In this document: piece after piece, positions 30,508 through 38,128 of the stretch | Numbering within the stretch: the first letter of the stretch is position 1 | Layout of the letters: every line of letters begins with the position of its first letter | Source of the DNA: Mucilaginibacter polytrichastri | GTDB lineage: Bacteria; Bacteroidota; Bacteroidia; Sphingobacteriales; Sphingobacteriaceae | Direction: 5' to 3' | DNA length: 38,128 bases | Assembly: GCF_001911425.1 (NCBI RefSeq) | Contig: NZ_MPPL01000001.1 | Coordinates: forward strand, 1,236,952 to 1,275,079 | Program-made: the position numbers and the translations under genes | Notes under the pieces: generated by a model | What the model was told of the DNA's origin: nothing | Database searches by the model: none | Seen by the model: only the letters and a program-made list of their open reading frames with translations

Positions 30508-32130
30508 ATGAAGACACTATTACGTAAGGCAACCGCATTGGCCGTGCTTTGTTGTGGAAGTATGTGTGCCCAGGACATCCTTTGGGAACGCTCCTACGGC
30601 GGTAAGCAAGCTGAATACTTACTCGATGCGCAACCCACAGCTGATTATGGGTTTATCCTTGCCGGGGCATCGCTTTCAGTTAAAGGAGGCAACAAGGAAG
30701 AAAGCAATGTAAGCGACCTTGATTACTGGGTTTGGAAAATGAATGAGAAAGGCGAAGCCGAATGGCAGAAGAACTTTGGAGGATCAGGTCCGGATATGCT
30801 GTATTCCATCAAAAACACGAATGACGGCGGCTTTATCCTTGCCGGTACATCCGAATCAAATAAGGGCTTTAATAAGATCGATGCCGCATTGGGCAAAGAA
30901 GATATCTGGGTTGTAAAACTCAACGCCAAAGGCGGCGAGGAATGGCAAAAGACCATTGGCGGCCCAGGCCAGGATTTGGTTAAATCAATATCGCAAACTA
31001 CCGATGGCGGCTATATCATAGGCGGTTCCTCGGCATCCCCGCAAAGCCTTAAGGTAAAGAAAGGGCTGGACGACCCTTACGGAAAATCGGAAACCTGCCG
31101 TGGCGGGTTGGACTACTGGGTCATAAAACTCGACAATAAAGGCAAAATAGCGTGGCAACGCACCATGGGCGGCCAGTATAATGATGTGCTGGAAAGCATT
31201 GTTCAGACAAATGACGGCGGCTACATTATGGGTGGGTATTCCAACTCTCCTGCATCCATAGATAAATCACTGGATAATTACGGTGCCGGTGATTACTGGG
31301 TGGTAAAAGTTGACAAAGACGGCGCAACCGAATGGGAAAAACTGTATGGCGGTGAAGAAGACGACCACCTCTACTGCATTGCCCAGGCCAAAGACGGCGG
31401 GTACATACTCGGCGGAAGCTCTGCCTCGGCAACTACGGGCAACAAATCAAAAACCAATAAAAAAGGCGCTGACTTCTGGGTGCTCAAAATCGATGTAAAA
31501 GGCGGCATCCTCTGGCAGGAAACCTACAACACCGGCAATGTGGATGTGCTTACCTCACTGGTAGAAAACAGCGATGGCACAATGCTGATAGGTGGTTATG
31601 CCCAAAGTGAGGTAATAGGCCAGGAACGCAAAAAAGACAAGAAAGACATTAACGATTATATCGCGATAAAAATAGCTGCCGAGGGCGAAGAGCTCTGGAA
31701 ACAAACTGTGGGCAGCAATGGCGAAGACCTGCTTAAGAAACTGGTGGAGACCCGCGATGGCGGTTACATTTTGGCCGGTACCAGTAAAGGCACTATATCC
31801 CGTGATAAGAACAGCGCCAGGGGGAGTAATGACTTTTGGGTGGTCAAGCTGAAGGACAAAGACAAGAAGAAGAAAAAAGAAGAAAAGCGCACCTTGCTTG
31901 AAGCCATCCCTAACCCTGCGGGTGAGTTTACTAACATTATTGTCGGTTTTGACTTTAGCGGTGGGACGGCAGCCGTATATGACTTATCCGGTAGATTATT
32001 ACAGCAGTTTGAAGTAAGCAGCCGCACCATACCCCTTGATATGAGCCAGTACCCCGAAGGGGTGTATATCGTAGAAGTGAAGACCGACAAAGGCACCGAC
32101 TCAGTTAAAGTAATCAGGAATAGGAATTAA
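30508..32130 (+). CDS. T9SS-exported seven-repeat (propeller-like) protein
   Basis: This 540-aa protein has a signal peptide (LALAVLCC-type, ending MCAQ). Seven repeats of about 60 residues follow, each with the pattern W.k..GG...D......T.DGGyilgG.S then D(Y/F)WVvKld.kG. They cover nearly the whole protein up to the Lys-rich linker KDKDKKKKKEEKR and suggest a seven-bladed beta-propeller. The last 75 residues, from IPNPAGE through YDLSGRLLQQF to YPEGVYIVEV, are a type A T9SS sorting domain, so the protein should be exported and attached to the surface or released. The ATG at 30508 is chosen because the ten codons before it spoil the signal peptide. It is the first gene of an operon with two RHS-type genes. 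Confidence 0.85.
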   Translation: MKTLLRKATALAVLCCGSMCAQDILWERSYGGKQAEYLLDAQPTADYGFILAGASLSVKGGNKEESNVSDLDYWVWKMNEKGEAEWQKNFGGSGPDMLYSIKNTNDGGFILAGTSESNKGFNKIDAALGKEDIWVVKLNAKGGEEWQKTIGGPGQDLVKSISQTTDGGYIIGGSSASPQSLKVKKGLDDPYGKSETCRGGLDYWVIKLDNKGKIAWQRTMGGQYNDVLESIVQTNDGGYIMGGYSNSPASIDKSLDNYGAGDYWVVKVDKDGATEWEKLYGGEEDDHLYCIAQAKDGGYILGGSSASATTGNKSKTNKKGADFWVLKIDVKGGILWQETYNTGNVDVLTSLVENSDGTMLIGGYAQSEVIGQERKKDKKDINDYIAIKIAAEGEELWKQTVGSNGEDLLKKLVETRDGGYILAGTSKGTISRDKNSARGSNDFWVVKLKDKDKKKKKEEKRTLLEAIPNPAGEFTNIIVGFDFSGGTAAVYDLSGRLLQQFEVSSRTIPLDMSQYPEGVYIVEVKTDKGTDSVKVIRNRN

Positions 32131-32144
32131 TAAATACAGGAATA

Positions 32145-35100
32145 ATGAAGTTTAATATACATATAAAAATACTGGTGACCGTCTTCGCCTTTATAATCTT
32201 AAGCCAAAATACTATGGCACAAGATCCGGCTTACACAAATGAATTTGTACAAAAAATTATACCTCCTTCACCGTCAGCAGGGACAATGTCTACTTACGGT
32301 AATCTTCCTTTGAATGGAAGTTCGGGAGGGTTTAATTACAGCATACCGCTTTACGATATAAAATGCGGAGATATTTCGCTCCCAATTTCAGCTAATTATT
32401 ATAGCACCGGGGTATCGGTTGATGCATTGGCTGGCCTCGTGGGCATGGATTGGAATTTAAGTGCCGGGGGAACTATATCCCGTGTAGTTAAGGATTTTCC
32501 AGATGAGTTAAGTAATAACAGGTGGTATCCTACTTCACCTGACTGGGCTAACAGTTCAGACGAAGTTATGATGAAGAACCTTGCCAGAGAATCTGGTTTT
32601 GATGGGGAGCAGGACTGGTTTTCTTTTAATGTAAATGGACTGTCGGGTTCATTCTATTTTGATGCGAATCTTAACATACATCTTTCCAGTGATTCAGATG
32701 TTACAATTTCCTATACTCCTATTCCAGCTAGTAACCCGATCAGGATGAAGTTTACTATAAAAGATGATAGGGGATTCAGGTATGTTTTCGGGGGAAGCGA
32801 TGCATATATTGAGAATAACACCCCTCTTAATGGTTGTTCTGTTGAAACTTACACGTCTTATGATTCAGCTTGGTTTTTAAAAGAAATTGTATCGCCAACT
32901 AACAATGTTATATCGTTTACCTATGCAGCGAATAACTTTACATACAAAACCAGTAATACATTTACAACAACATTCGTAGGGGCATGCCCGAGTCCTAATA
33001 ACACGGCAAATTTAGCACCTTCAACAAATAATTGCGTCAACACAAGTGCGATGCTATCTAAAGTAATATCAACAATTTCATTCAAAAGCAATAGTATAAC
33101 ATTTGATTATAATACTAACAGGCTTGATGGCGGTGGGAAATCACTAAAAGAAATTAAAGTCCTGGCTGGAACACAACTTATCAGGGATATTAATTTTACA
33201 TACTATACTTACGGAACTGCATCAGGCTCACCTTTGCTCAACGATTCTTCATTATATTACAGAACTTTCCTTAAAGATATAGAAATTAAGGGTAATGCAT
33301 CATCCACAGAGCCTGAAAAATATTCTTTCGAGTATTACAATGCAGATCAATTGCCGGTTCGCCTGGGATATAATAAGGATAAATATGGTTTCTATAATGG
33401 AACTAACAATTCGGTTGCGTTCAGTAGTTCGCTACAAACCTCTCCGATTGCATCATATCTTGGTAATGTAGCAGCAACGGCAAATACTGATGTCGATGCT
33501 TCTTATGTTTATTATGGTATTCTAAAAAAGATTACGTATCCTACTAAAGGATATACAGAAGTAACTTACGAAGGTAATTCCGACACCAAAACAATTCAGG
33601 TCACAACACCTGCATCAACATATACCTTCAACCTCAATAAATCGTATTGTGCAGGTGCAGATTTGACACTGAGTAAGACTTGGACGTCTGATGGTACCGC
33701 TATAAAAATATCAGGAAACACCATGAGTAACGGAAATACCGGATGTACTACCGGCAATTATACCGTTGAAATAAAAAAAGATAATACGTTAATTGCCACT
33801 CTAACCTCACCTTATGGGACGGCTTTTACTACGAATACGAGTGCGACATGTACAAATTCCTTTAATAATTATGCACCTATATGTACGGTTGCAGGAAGTA
33901 CCTACACGGTAACGGTGAAGTTGTCAGGTGGTACGGCTGCTGCCAATTTTGTGTTGGATTATCTTCAACCTACGGTTACAAATGTTGAACAAGTCTTTTA
34001 TGGCCCGGGAGCCCGTATCAAAAGCGTTTTGGATATGAGCGAAGGAAAAACATATAATAAGAAATTGTTCTATTACAATAAATTAGCCAACATTCAATCC
34101 GCTAACACTACACTCCAACATTTTTATGAACCTAAATTCTATAAGCAAATTTCAAATTTAATTTCAGATTGTCCTGGAGGAAGCGGTAATACTCCCATAA
34201 CCAATACTTTTTATGACGCGGTAAAATTTTCAATAACTTCAGCTTCGTCTTACACGCTAAGCAGGCAGGGTGTTTGTTACGAATCAATAACAGAGTTGTG
34301 GGAAAAAGATGGCATAATAGATGGCGCTGTAGAACGCGTATTCTTATCAAGCCCCGATTCGCCAGGCCAAGTCTTGGGAGGACAAGATATATACGATTCA
34401 CCCGCATCTAATGCTTCGGATTTAACAAGAGATAAGATTAATGAAGAAACTACATATGATAAAGCCAATAATCCAAAAACAAAAAAAACCTATCATTACA
34501 GCACTCTGGCATCAGGCTATCAGACAAGTACAATTGTACGGAAGAACTTTATCATGCCGGGAGAACCGGACTGGGGAGGCGCTGGTAACTTAGCTACTGT
34601 TTATGCGGCATTTAGTAATTATTCCGTTTTTTTATATAAAAATTACTATGGGGTCATCAAGTTAGACACCATAACTGAACAAGAGTTTTATTCAAGCAAT
34701 TATGTACAGAAACTGACCATAAAAAATTATGGCACCCAGCCACATTACCAATTGCAATCAGAATCTACAACTAATTCACTTGGGGAATCTATCCAGACAA
34801 CTTATAAATACCCTAATGACCTTATTGGTATCGAGCAAAGCCCCTACATGCAAACACTTACAGACTCCCTCAGAATTGCGGAGCCTGTTAAGATTTGTAC
34901 GTATAATTCGGGATCAAAATTGATAGAAAAACATATAAAATATTCAAATTCATCGGCAACGTCTAATATTATTTTGCCTATCGAGGTCCATACAAGAAAA
35001 GGCCCGGGTGATATTGTTATAACAAGTGTAGCAGACCGAAAATTGCAAATAACTAAATACGACGCGTATGGTAATATACTAGAGTATAAAAAGGAAAATG

Positions 35101-35441
35101 ATATCCCGGTAAGCATTATCTGGGGCTATAATAATCAATATCCTATTCTAAAAGCGGAAAATGTATTATATAGCCAGCTGTCTTCTTATGTCTCGTCGCT
35201 ACAATCAGCGAGTAATGGCGGTACACTTGACACAACTTCTTTCGCAACTGTAAAGGCAGCGTTACCCAATGCTATGATAACAGTTATGACTTACAGCCCA
35301 TTACTTGGAGCCTCAACGATTACAGACCCAATCGGTAATACCCTGAAATATACATATAACAGCGAAGGCAAACTGTTATTCGTCAAGGACAAATATGACA
35401 ATATCTTAACTGAGAATCAATATCATTTCAGACTTAATTAA
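32145..35441 (+). CDS. RHS/YD-repeat-type protein, N-terminal half-partner
   Basis: This 1098-aa protein has a signal peptide ending TMAQ (residue 25). Its opening (PPSPSAGTMSTYGNLPLN, SIPLYDI, LPISANYYSTGVSVDALAG) is typical of SpvB/RHS-related shell proteins of Bacteroidota. YD-like repeats such as YDAYGNILEYKK and YTYNSEGKLLFV occur near the C-terminus, but the RHS core and toxin tip are absent. It ends shortly after, so it is probably the companion of the next RHS gene, which begins 11 bp downstream. In known RHS systems the shell encloses a toxin; whether the two proteins here form one cage is inference. The codon bias is more AT-rich than the mob genes, consistent with separate acquisition. 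Confidence 0.82.
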   Translation: MKFNIHIKILVTVFAFIILSQNTMAQDPAYTNEFVQKIIPPSPSAGTMSTYGNLPLNGSSGGFNYSIPLYDIKCGDISLPISANYYSTGVSVDALAGLVGMDWNLSAGGTISRVVKDFPDELSNNRWYPTSPDWANSSDEVMMKNLARESGFDGEQDWFSFNVNGLSGSFYFDANLNIHLSSDSDVTISYTPIPASNPIRMKFTIKDDRGFRYVFGGSDAYIENNTPLNGCSVETYTSYDSAWFLKEIVSPTNNVISFTYAANNFTYKTSNTFTTTFVGACPSPNNTANLAPSTNNCVNTSAMLSKVISTISFKSNSITFDYNTNRLDGGGKSLKEIKVLAGTQLIRDINFTYYTYGTASGSPLLNDSSLYYRTFLKDIEIKGNASSTEPEKYSFEYYNADQLPVRLGYNKDKYGFYNGTNNSVAFSSSLQTSPIASYLGNVAATANTDVDASYVYYGILKKITYPTKGYTEVTYEGNSDTKTIQVTTPASTYTFNLNKSYCAGADLTLSKTWTSDGTAIKISGNTMSNGNTGCTTGNYTVEIKKDNTLIATLTSPYGTAFTTNTSATCTNSFNNYAPICTVAGSTYTVTVKLSGGTAAANFVLDYLQPTVTNVEQVFYGPGARIKSVLDMSEGKTYNKKLFYYNKLANIQSANTTLQHFYEPKFYKQISNLISDCPGGSGNTPITNTFYDAVKFSITSASSYTLSRQGVCYESITELWEKDGIIDGAVERVFLSSPDSPGQVLGGQDIYDSPASNASDLTRDKINEETTYDKANNPKTKKTYHYSTLASGYQTSTIVRKNFIMPGEPDWGGAGNLATVYAAFSNYSVFLYKNYYGVIKLDTITEQEFYSSNYVQKLTIKNYGTQPHYQLQSESTTNSLGESIQTTYKYPNDLIGIEQSPYMQTLTDSLRIAEPVKICTYNSGSKLIEKHIKYSNSSATSNIILPIEVHTRKGPGDIVITSVADRKLQITKYDAYGNILEYKKENDIPVSIIWGYNNQYPILKAENVLYSQLSSYVSSLQSASNGGTLDTTSFATVKAALPNAMITVMTYSPLLGASTITDPIGNTLKYTYNSEGKLLFVKDKYDNILTENQYHFRLN

Positions 35442-35452
35442 CCACTGACCAC

Positions 35453-38128
35453 ATGAAAAAAATATTATATCTGTTCGTTTTAATGCCTTTTCTAATAAAG
35501 GCACAAACAACTAGCCAGAATTTCATAAAAACAATTACGTATAGAGATTCTACAACAAACAGTGCAGCCACGGCCCGCGCCGATGTAACTTATTTTGACG
35601 GCTTGGGAAGGCCATCTGAAAAAAATCAAGGTAAGATGAGTGCAACCGGAACTGACATTATTACTCACATAGAGTATGACGCTTTAGGTCTCCAGCCAAA
35701 AGATTACCTGCCCTATCCATCGCAGACCTCAAGTTTAGAGTATAATGGGTTGTTGCAAGCCACGATAGATTATTATGCTGATCCTACAAAAGTACAAGAT
35801 ACAGCGGTTAATCCTTATACAGAACGCTTTTATGAGAATTCGCCGCTCAACCGGGTTTTAAAACAGGGTTCTCCTGGCGCGGCATGGAAAGGCCATACAG
35901 GTGCCAACAACAATGACCACACAGTGAAGTTCTCATATGACACCAATGCCGCTAACGAAGTAAAAAAAATTAGCGCAAATGCCGATACAGCAAACGATTA
36001 CATCCCTTCTTTTGTAAATTCTGGAGCATATTACCCGATAGGTGAACTTCGTAAAACCGTTACTAAAGATGAAAACTGGACATCTGGTACTGCCAATACT
36101 ACCGAGGAGTTTAAGAATAAGGATGGCCAGGTTGTGCTAAAACGAACCTATGATGGTACAAGTGCTTATGACACTTTTTATGTATACGACCAATTTGGGA
36201 ACCTTTCCTACGTGCTGCCTCCGCTAATGAACGGGAGTAATACCTATATCGATAATTTGGGCTACCAATATAAATATGATAACCGAAACCGCAAAATAGA
36301 AAAAAAGCTACCGGGTAAGCAATGGGAGTTTACGGTATACGACCCGCTGGACAGAGCCGTTTTAAACGGTCCGACACTAACGCCGTGGGGTGGATCTACC
36401 AGCGTATCTGCAGACATGGGATGGCTAATGACAATATATGATGTTTTTGGCCGTGTGGCAATGACAGGATGGTATTCTGCGACGGCTACCTCTGCAACTA
36501 GAAAATCCACTCAAACCACCACTACGACAGTTGTAACCGCAGTTAGGGGCAGTGGAACTATTGGGGGCATTAGTGGAGTAGGTTATAACAGTATACCCGG
36601 CCTACCAGCAGGTTTTAAATTACTTACGGTAAATTACTATGACGATTATACGTGGCCGGGTGCCCCGTCGACCTTTGATCCTGTTGAGACCCAGAAAATA
36701 CGCAGCAAAGCAAAAGGCCTTATTACCGGCTCGTGGGTACGGGTACTTGATGCAGTAGCAAATACGGCTGGAGACCTTAGCTATATCTTATATGACAACA
36801 AAAGCAGGCCAGTGCGCAACAGGACAGCAAATTACCTTGGCGGATATACACAAGTAGATACAAAACTTGATTTTGACGGCACTACTGTATATACTAAAAC
36901 CACACATAAGCGTGTAGCGGCCGATACCGAACTTTTAATAACTGAGAATTTCACCTACTCTGCCCAGGACAGGTTACTGACACATACCCACCAAATAAAC
37001 AACCTTACAGCGCAAACTCTAACTAATAACACTTATAATGCGTTAGGGCAGCTGATAAGTAAAAAAGTGGGGAATGGCACTTTGCTTCCTGGATATCAAA
37101 CAGTTGATTTTAAGTATAATATAAGAAGCTGGCTGACTGACATCAATAATATTGACAACCTTGGTGGCGACCTTTTTGCCTTTAAGATTGCATATAATAA
37201 TGTTACCGATCCTATTACCGGCTATGTTCCGTTATTCAACGGTAATATCTCGGAGACATACTGGAGGACTGCCAGCGATGATACAAAGAGGAAATACAGT
37301 TACCAGTACGATAGCGTGAATAGATTGAGATATTCTTACTACCAGAAACCTGGGGCGACACCGTCACTTACGGGCAGCTATAATGAAAACATCCGTTATG
37401 ATAAAAATGGTAACATAACCGGTCTCAGCCGTAACGGGGCGGTAGATGACCCTAATGTACCCGTGCTGATTGATGACCTTATTTATACTTATCCTACAGG
37501 CAGTAACCAGCTTACCAAAGTCGTAGACAACAGTAACAGCCCGCAGGGTTTCAAGGACATAAATACCTCAAACAATATCGAGTATACTTATGATGCAAAA
37601 GGTAATATGCTCAGGGATTATAATAAGGGTATTACAACCGACATCAAATACAACCACCTAAACTTACCGACAGAGGTGAGCATTGGTTCCAACAAAATTG
37701 TATACCTTTACGATGCTGCTGGAACGAAGCTTAAAAAGACGGTAACCGAGGTAGTATCTGGTACTACAACTACCGTGTATGTTGACTATCTTGATAGTTT
37801 TCAGTATAAAGGCGGAGTGCTGCAGTTTTTCCCAACTGCCGAAGGATATGTCGATAACACGGTTGTAAGCGGGGTAAACAACTATAACTATGTATTTCAG
37901 TACAAAGACCACTTGGGTAGCGTGCGCTTAAGTTATGGCTTTCAGAACCCTAAAAATGGTATACCGGGCGTTGCTATAAAAGAGGAGAACCATTATTACC
38001 CATCTGGCTTAAAGCATCTTAACTATAATATGGATTACCTGGAATACCAGGAAATAGAAGGTGATATTGTGCTGTACCCGCCTGTGATCGCAACGGGAAA
38101 GCTGCTGAATAATTATAAGTTTTTAGGA
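35453..38128 (+). CDS. RHS-repeat protein with DUF6443 N-terminus, 3' end beyond window
   Basis: The frame is open from the ATG at 35453 to the right edge (892 codons). The signal peptide (KKILYLFVLMPFLIKAQ) leads into a DUF6443-like segment (NFIKTITYRDS, ADVTYFDGLGRPSEKNQG). YD-type repeats follow throughout (YVYDQFGNLSYV, NIRYDKNGNITGL, YTYDAKGNMLRDY, VYLYDAAGTKLKK). Near the end is the RHS core motif FQYKDHLGSVRLSY, after which the variable C-terminal tip normally begins; most of that tip is outside the window, so toxin type and immunity gene cannot be judged. It is the last visible gene of the operon with the T9SS protein and the 1098-aa RHS partner. Confidence 0.85.
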   Translation, partial: MKKILYLFVLMPFLIKAQTTSQNFIKTITYRDSTTNSAATARADVTYFDGLGRPSEKNQGKMSATGTDIITHIEYDALGLQPKDYLPYPSQTSSLEYNGLLQATIDYYADPTKVQDTAVNPYTERFYENSPLNRVLKQGSPGAAWKGHTGANNNDHTVKFSYDTNAANEVKKISANADTANDYIPSFVNSGAYYPIGELRKTVTKDENWTSGTANTTEEFKNKDGQVVLKRTYDGTSAYDTFYVYDQFGNLSYVLPPLMNGSNTYIDNLGYQYKYDNRNRKIEKKLPGKQWEFTVYDPLDRAVLNGPTLTPWGGSTSVSADMGWLMTIYDVFGRVAMTGWYSATATSATRKSTQTTTTTVVTAVRGSGTIGGISGVGYNSIPGLPAGFKLLTVNYYDDYTWPGAPSTFDPVETQKIRSKAKGLITGSWVRVLDAVANTAGDLSYILYDNKSRPVRNRTANYLGGYTQVDTKLDFDGTTVYTKTTHKRVAADTELLITENFTYSAQDRLLTHTHQINNLTAQTLTNNTYNALGQLISKKVGNGTLLPGYQTVDFKYNIRSWLTDINNIDNLGGDLFAFKIAYNNVTDPITGYVPLFNGNISETYWRTASDDTKRKYSYQYDSVNRLRYSYYQKPGATPSLTGSYNENIRYDKNGNITGLSRNGAVDDPNVPVLIDDLIYTYPTGSNQLTKVVDNSNSPQGFKDINTSNNIEYTYDAKGNMLRDYNKGITTDIKYNHLNLPTEVSIGSNKIVYLYDAAGTKLKKTVTEVVSGTTTTVYVDYLDSFQYKGGVLQFFPTAEGYVDNTVVSGVNNYNYVFQYKDHLGSVRLSYGFQNPKNGIPGVAIKEENHYYPSGLKHLNYNMDYLEYQEIEGDIVLYPPVIATGKLLNNYKFLG

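Noticed and set aside
1..38128. tRNA-associated attachment sites or insertion-sequence ends
   Set aside because: No tRNA gene, no transposase or integrase and no matching terminal repeats were found, so the ICE boundaries are probably outside the window.

Overview
The window comes from a member of the Bacteroidota, most like the Sphingobacteriaceae (Pedobacter/Mucilaginibacter type). The evidence is a complete SusC/SusD pair with an FecI-type sigma factor and FecR, a type 9 secretion (T9SS) C-terminal sorting domain, membrane LytTR regulators, TAnnTTTG-type promoter elements and a Bacteroides-type mobilisation module. No rRNA, tRNA, insertion sequence or CRISPR array was seen. The genus is an inference.

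Layout. Bases 1-4845 (minus) hold an integrative/conjugative element (ICE) module: a DNA methylase/helicase cut by the left edge, DUF1896, a TraE-like DUF4134 protein and an unknown membrane protein. Bases 24.4-29.7 kb (mostly plus) hold the mobilisation module: a Toprim protein, a candidate oriT, a MobA-like accessory protein, the relaxase and a VirD4/TraG coupling protein. The roughly 19 kb between them is accessory DNA. Downstream (30.5 kb to the right edge) lies an operon of a T9SS-exported seven-repeat protein and two RHS/YD-type proteins, the last one cut by the edge.

The accessory block has three linked parts. (a) 6.3-9.8 kb: a membrane LytTR regulator, a 414-aa protein of unknown function, a lipoprotein gene interrupted by an in-frame amber codon, and a divergent small protein P1 (128 aa). 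(b) 9.9-20.2 kb: sigma factor, small lipoprotein, fecR, small protein P2 (124 aa, paralogue of P1), susC with an STN domain, susD and a TlpA-like thioredoxin. (c) 20.3-23.8 kb, convergent to b: a DUF6520-type secreted peptide with two cysteines, MauE, a MauE-like protein lacking the cysteine pair, a second membrane LytTR regulator and a stand-alone copy of its membrane domain.

The regulatory DNA is the most striking part. The two promoters expected for the sigma/anti-sigma circuit can be read directly: the same 33-bp arrangement precedes fecR and the susC leader. The susC leader carries a five-codon micro-ORF and two hairpins, and a second copy lies between fecR and P2 with compensatory changes in its stem. 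Just downstream of each LytTR gene are direct repeats with an exact 21-bp period, the geometry known for AgrA/LytTR binding sites, placed in front of the next co-directional operon. My working model (inference) is an ICE-borne envelope system in which two membrane LytTR switches and one STN-FecR-sigma switch control an importer, a thiol/disulfide branch (TlpA, MauE, Cys-containing peptide) and two paralogous small proteins of unknown function.
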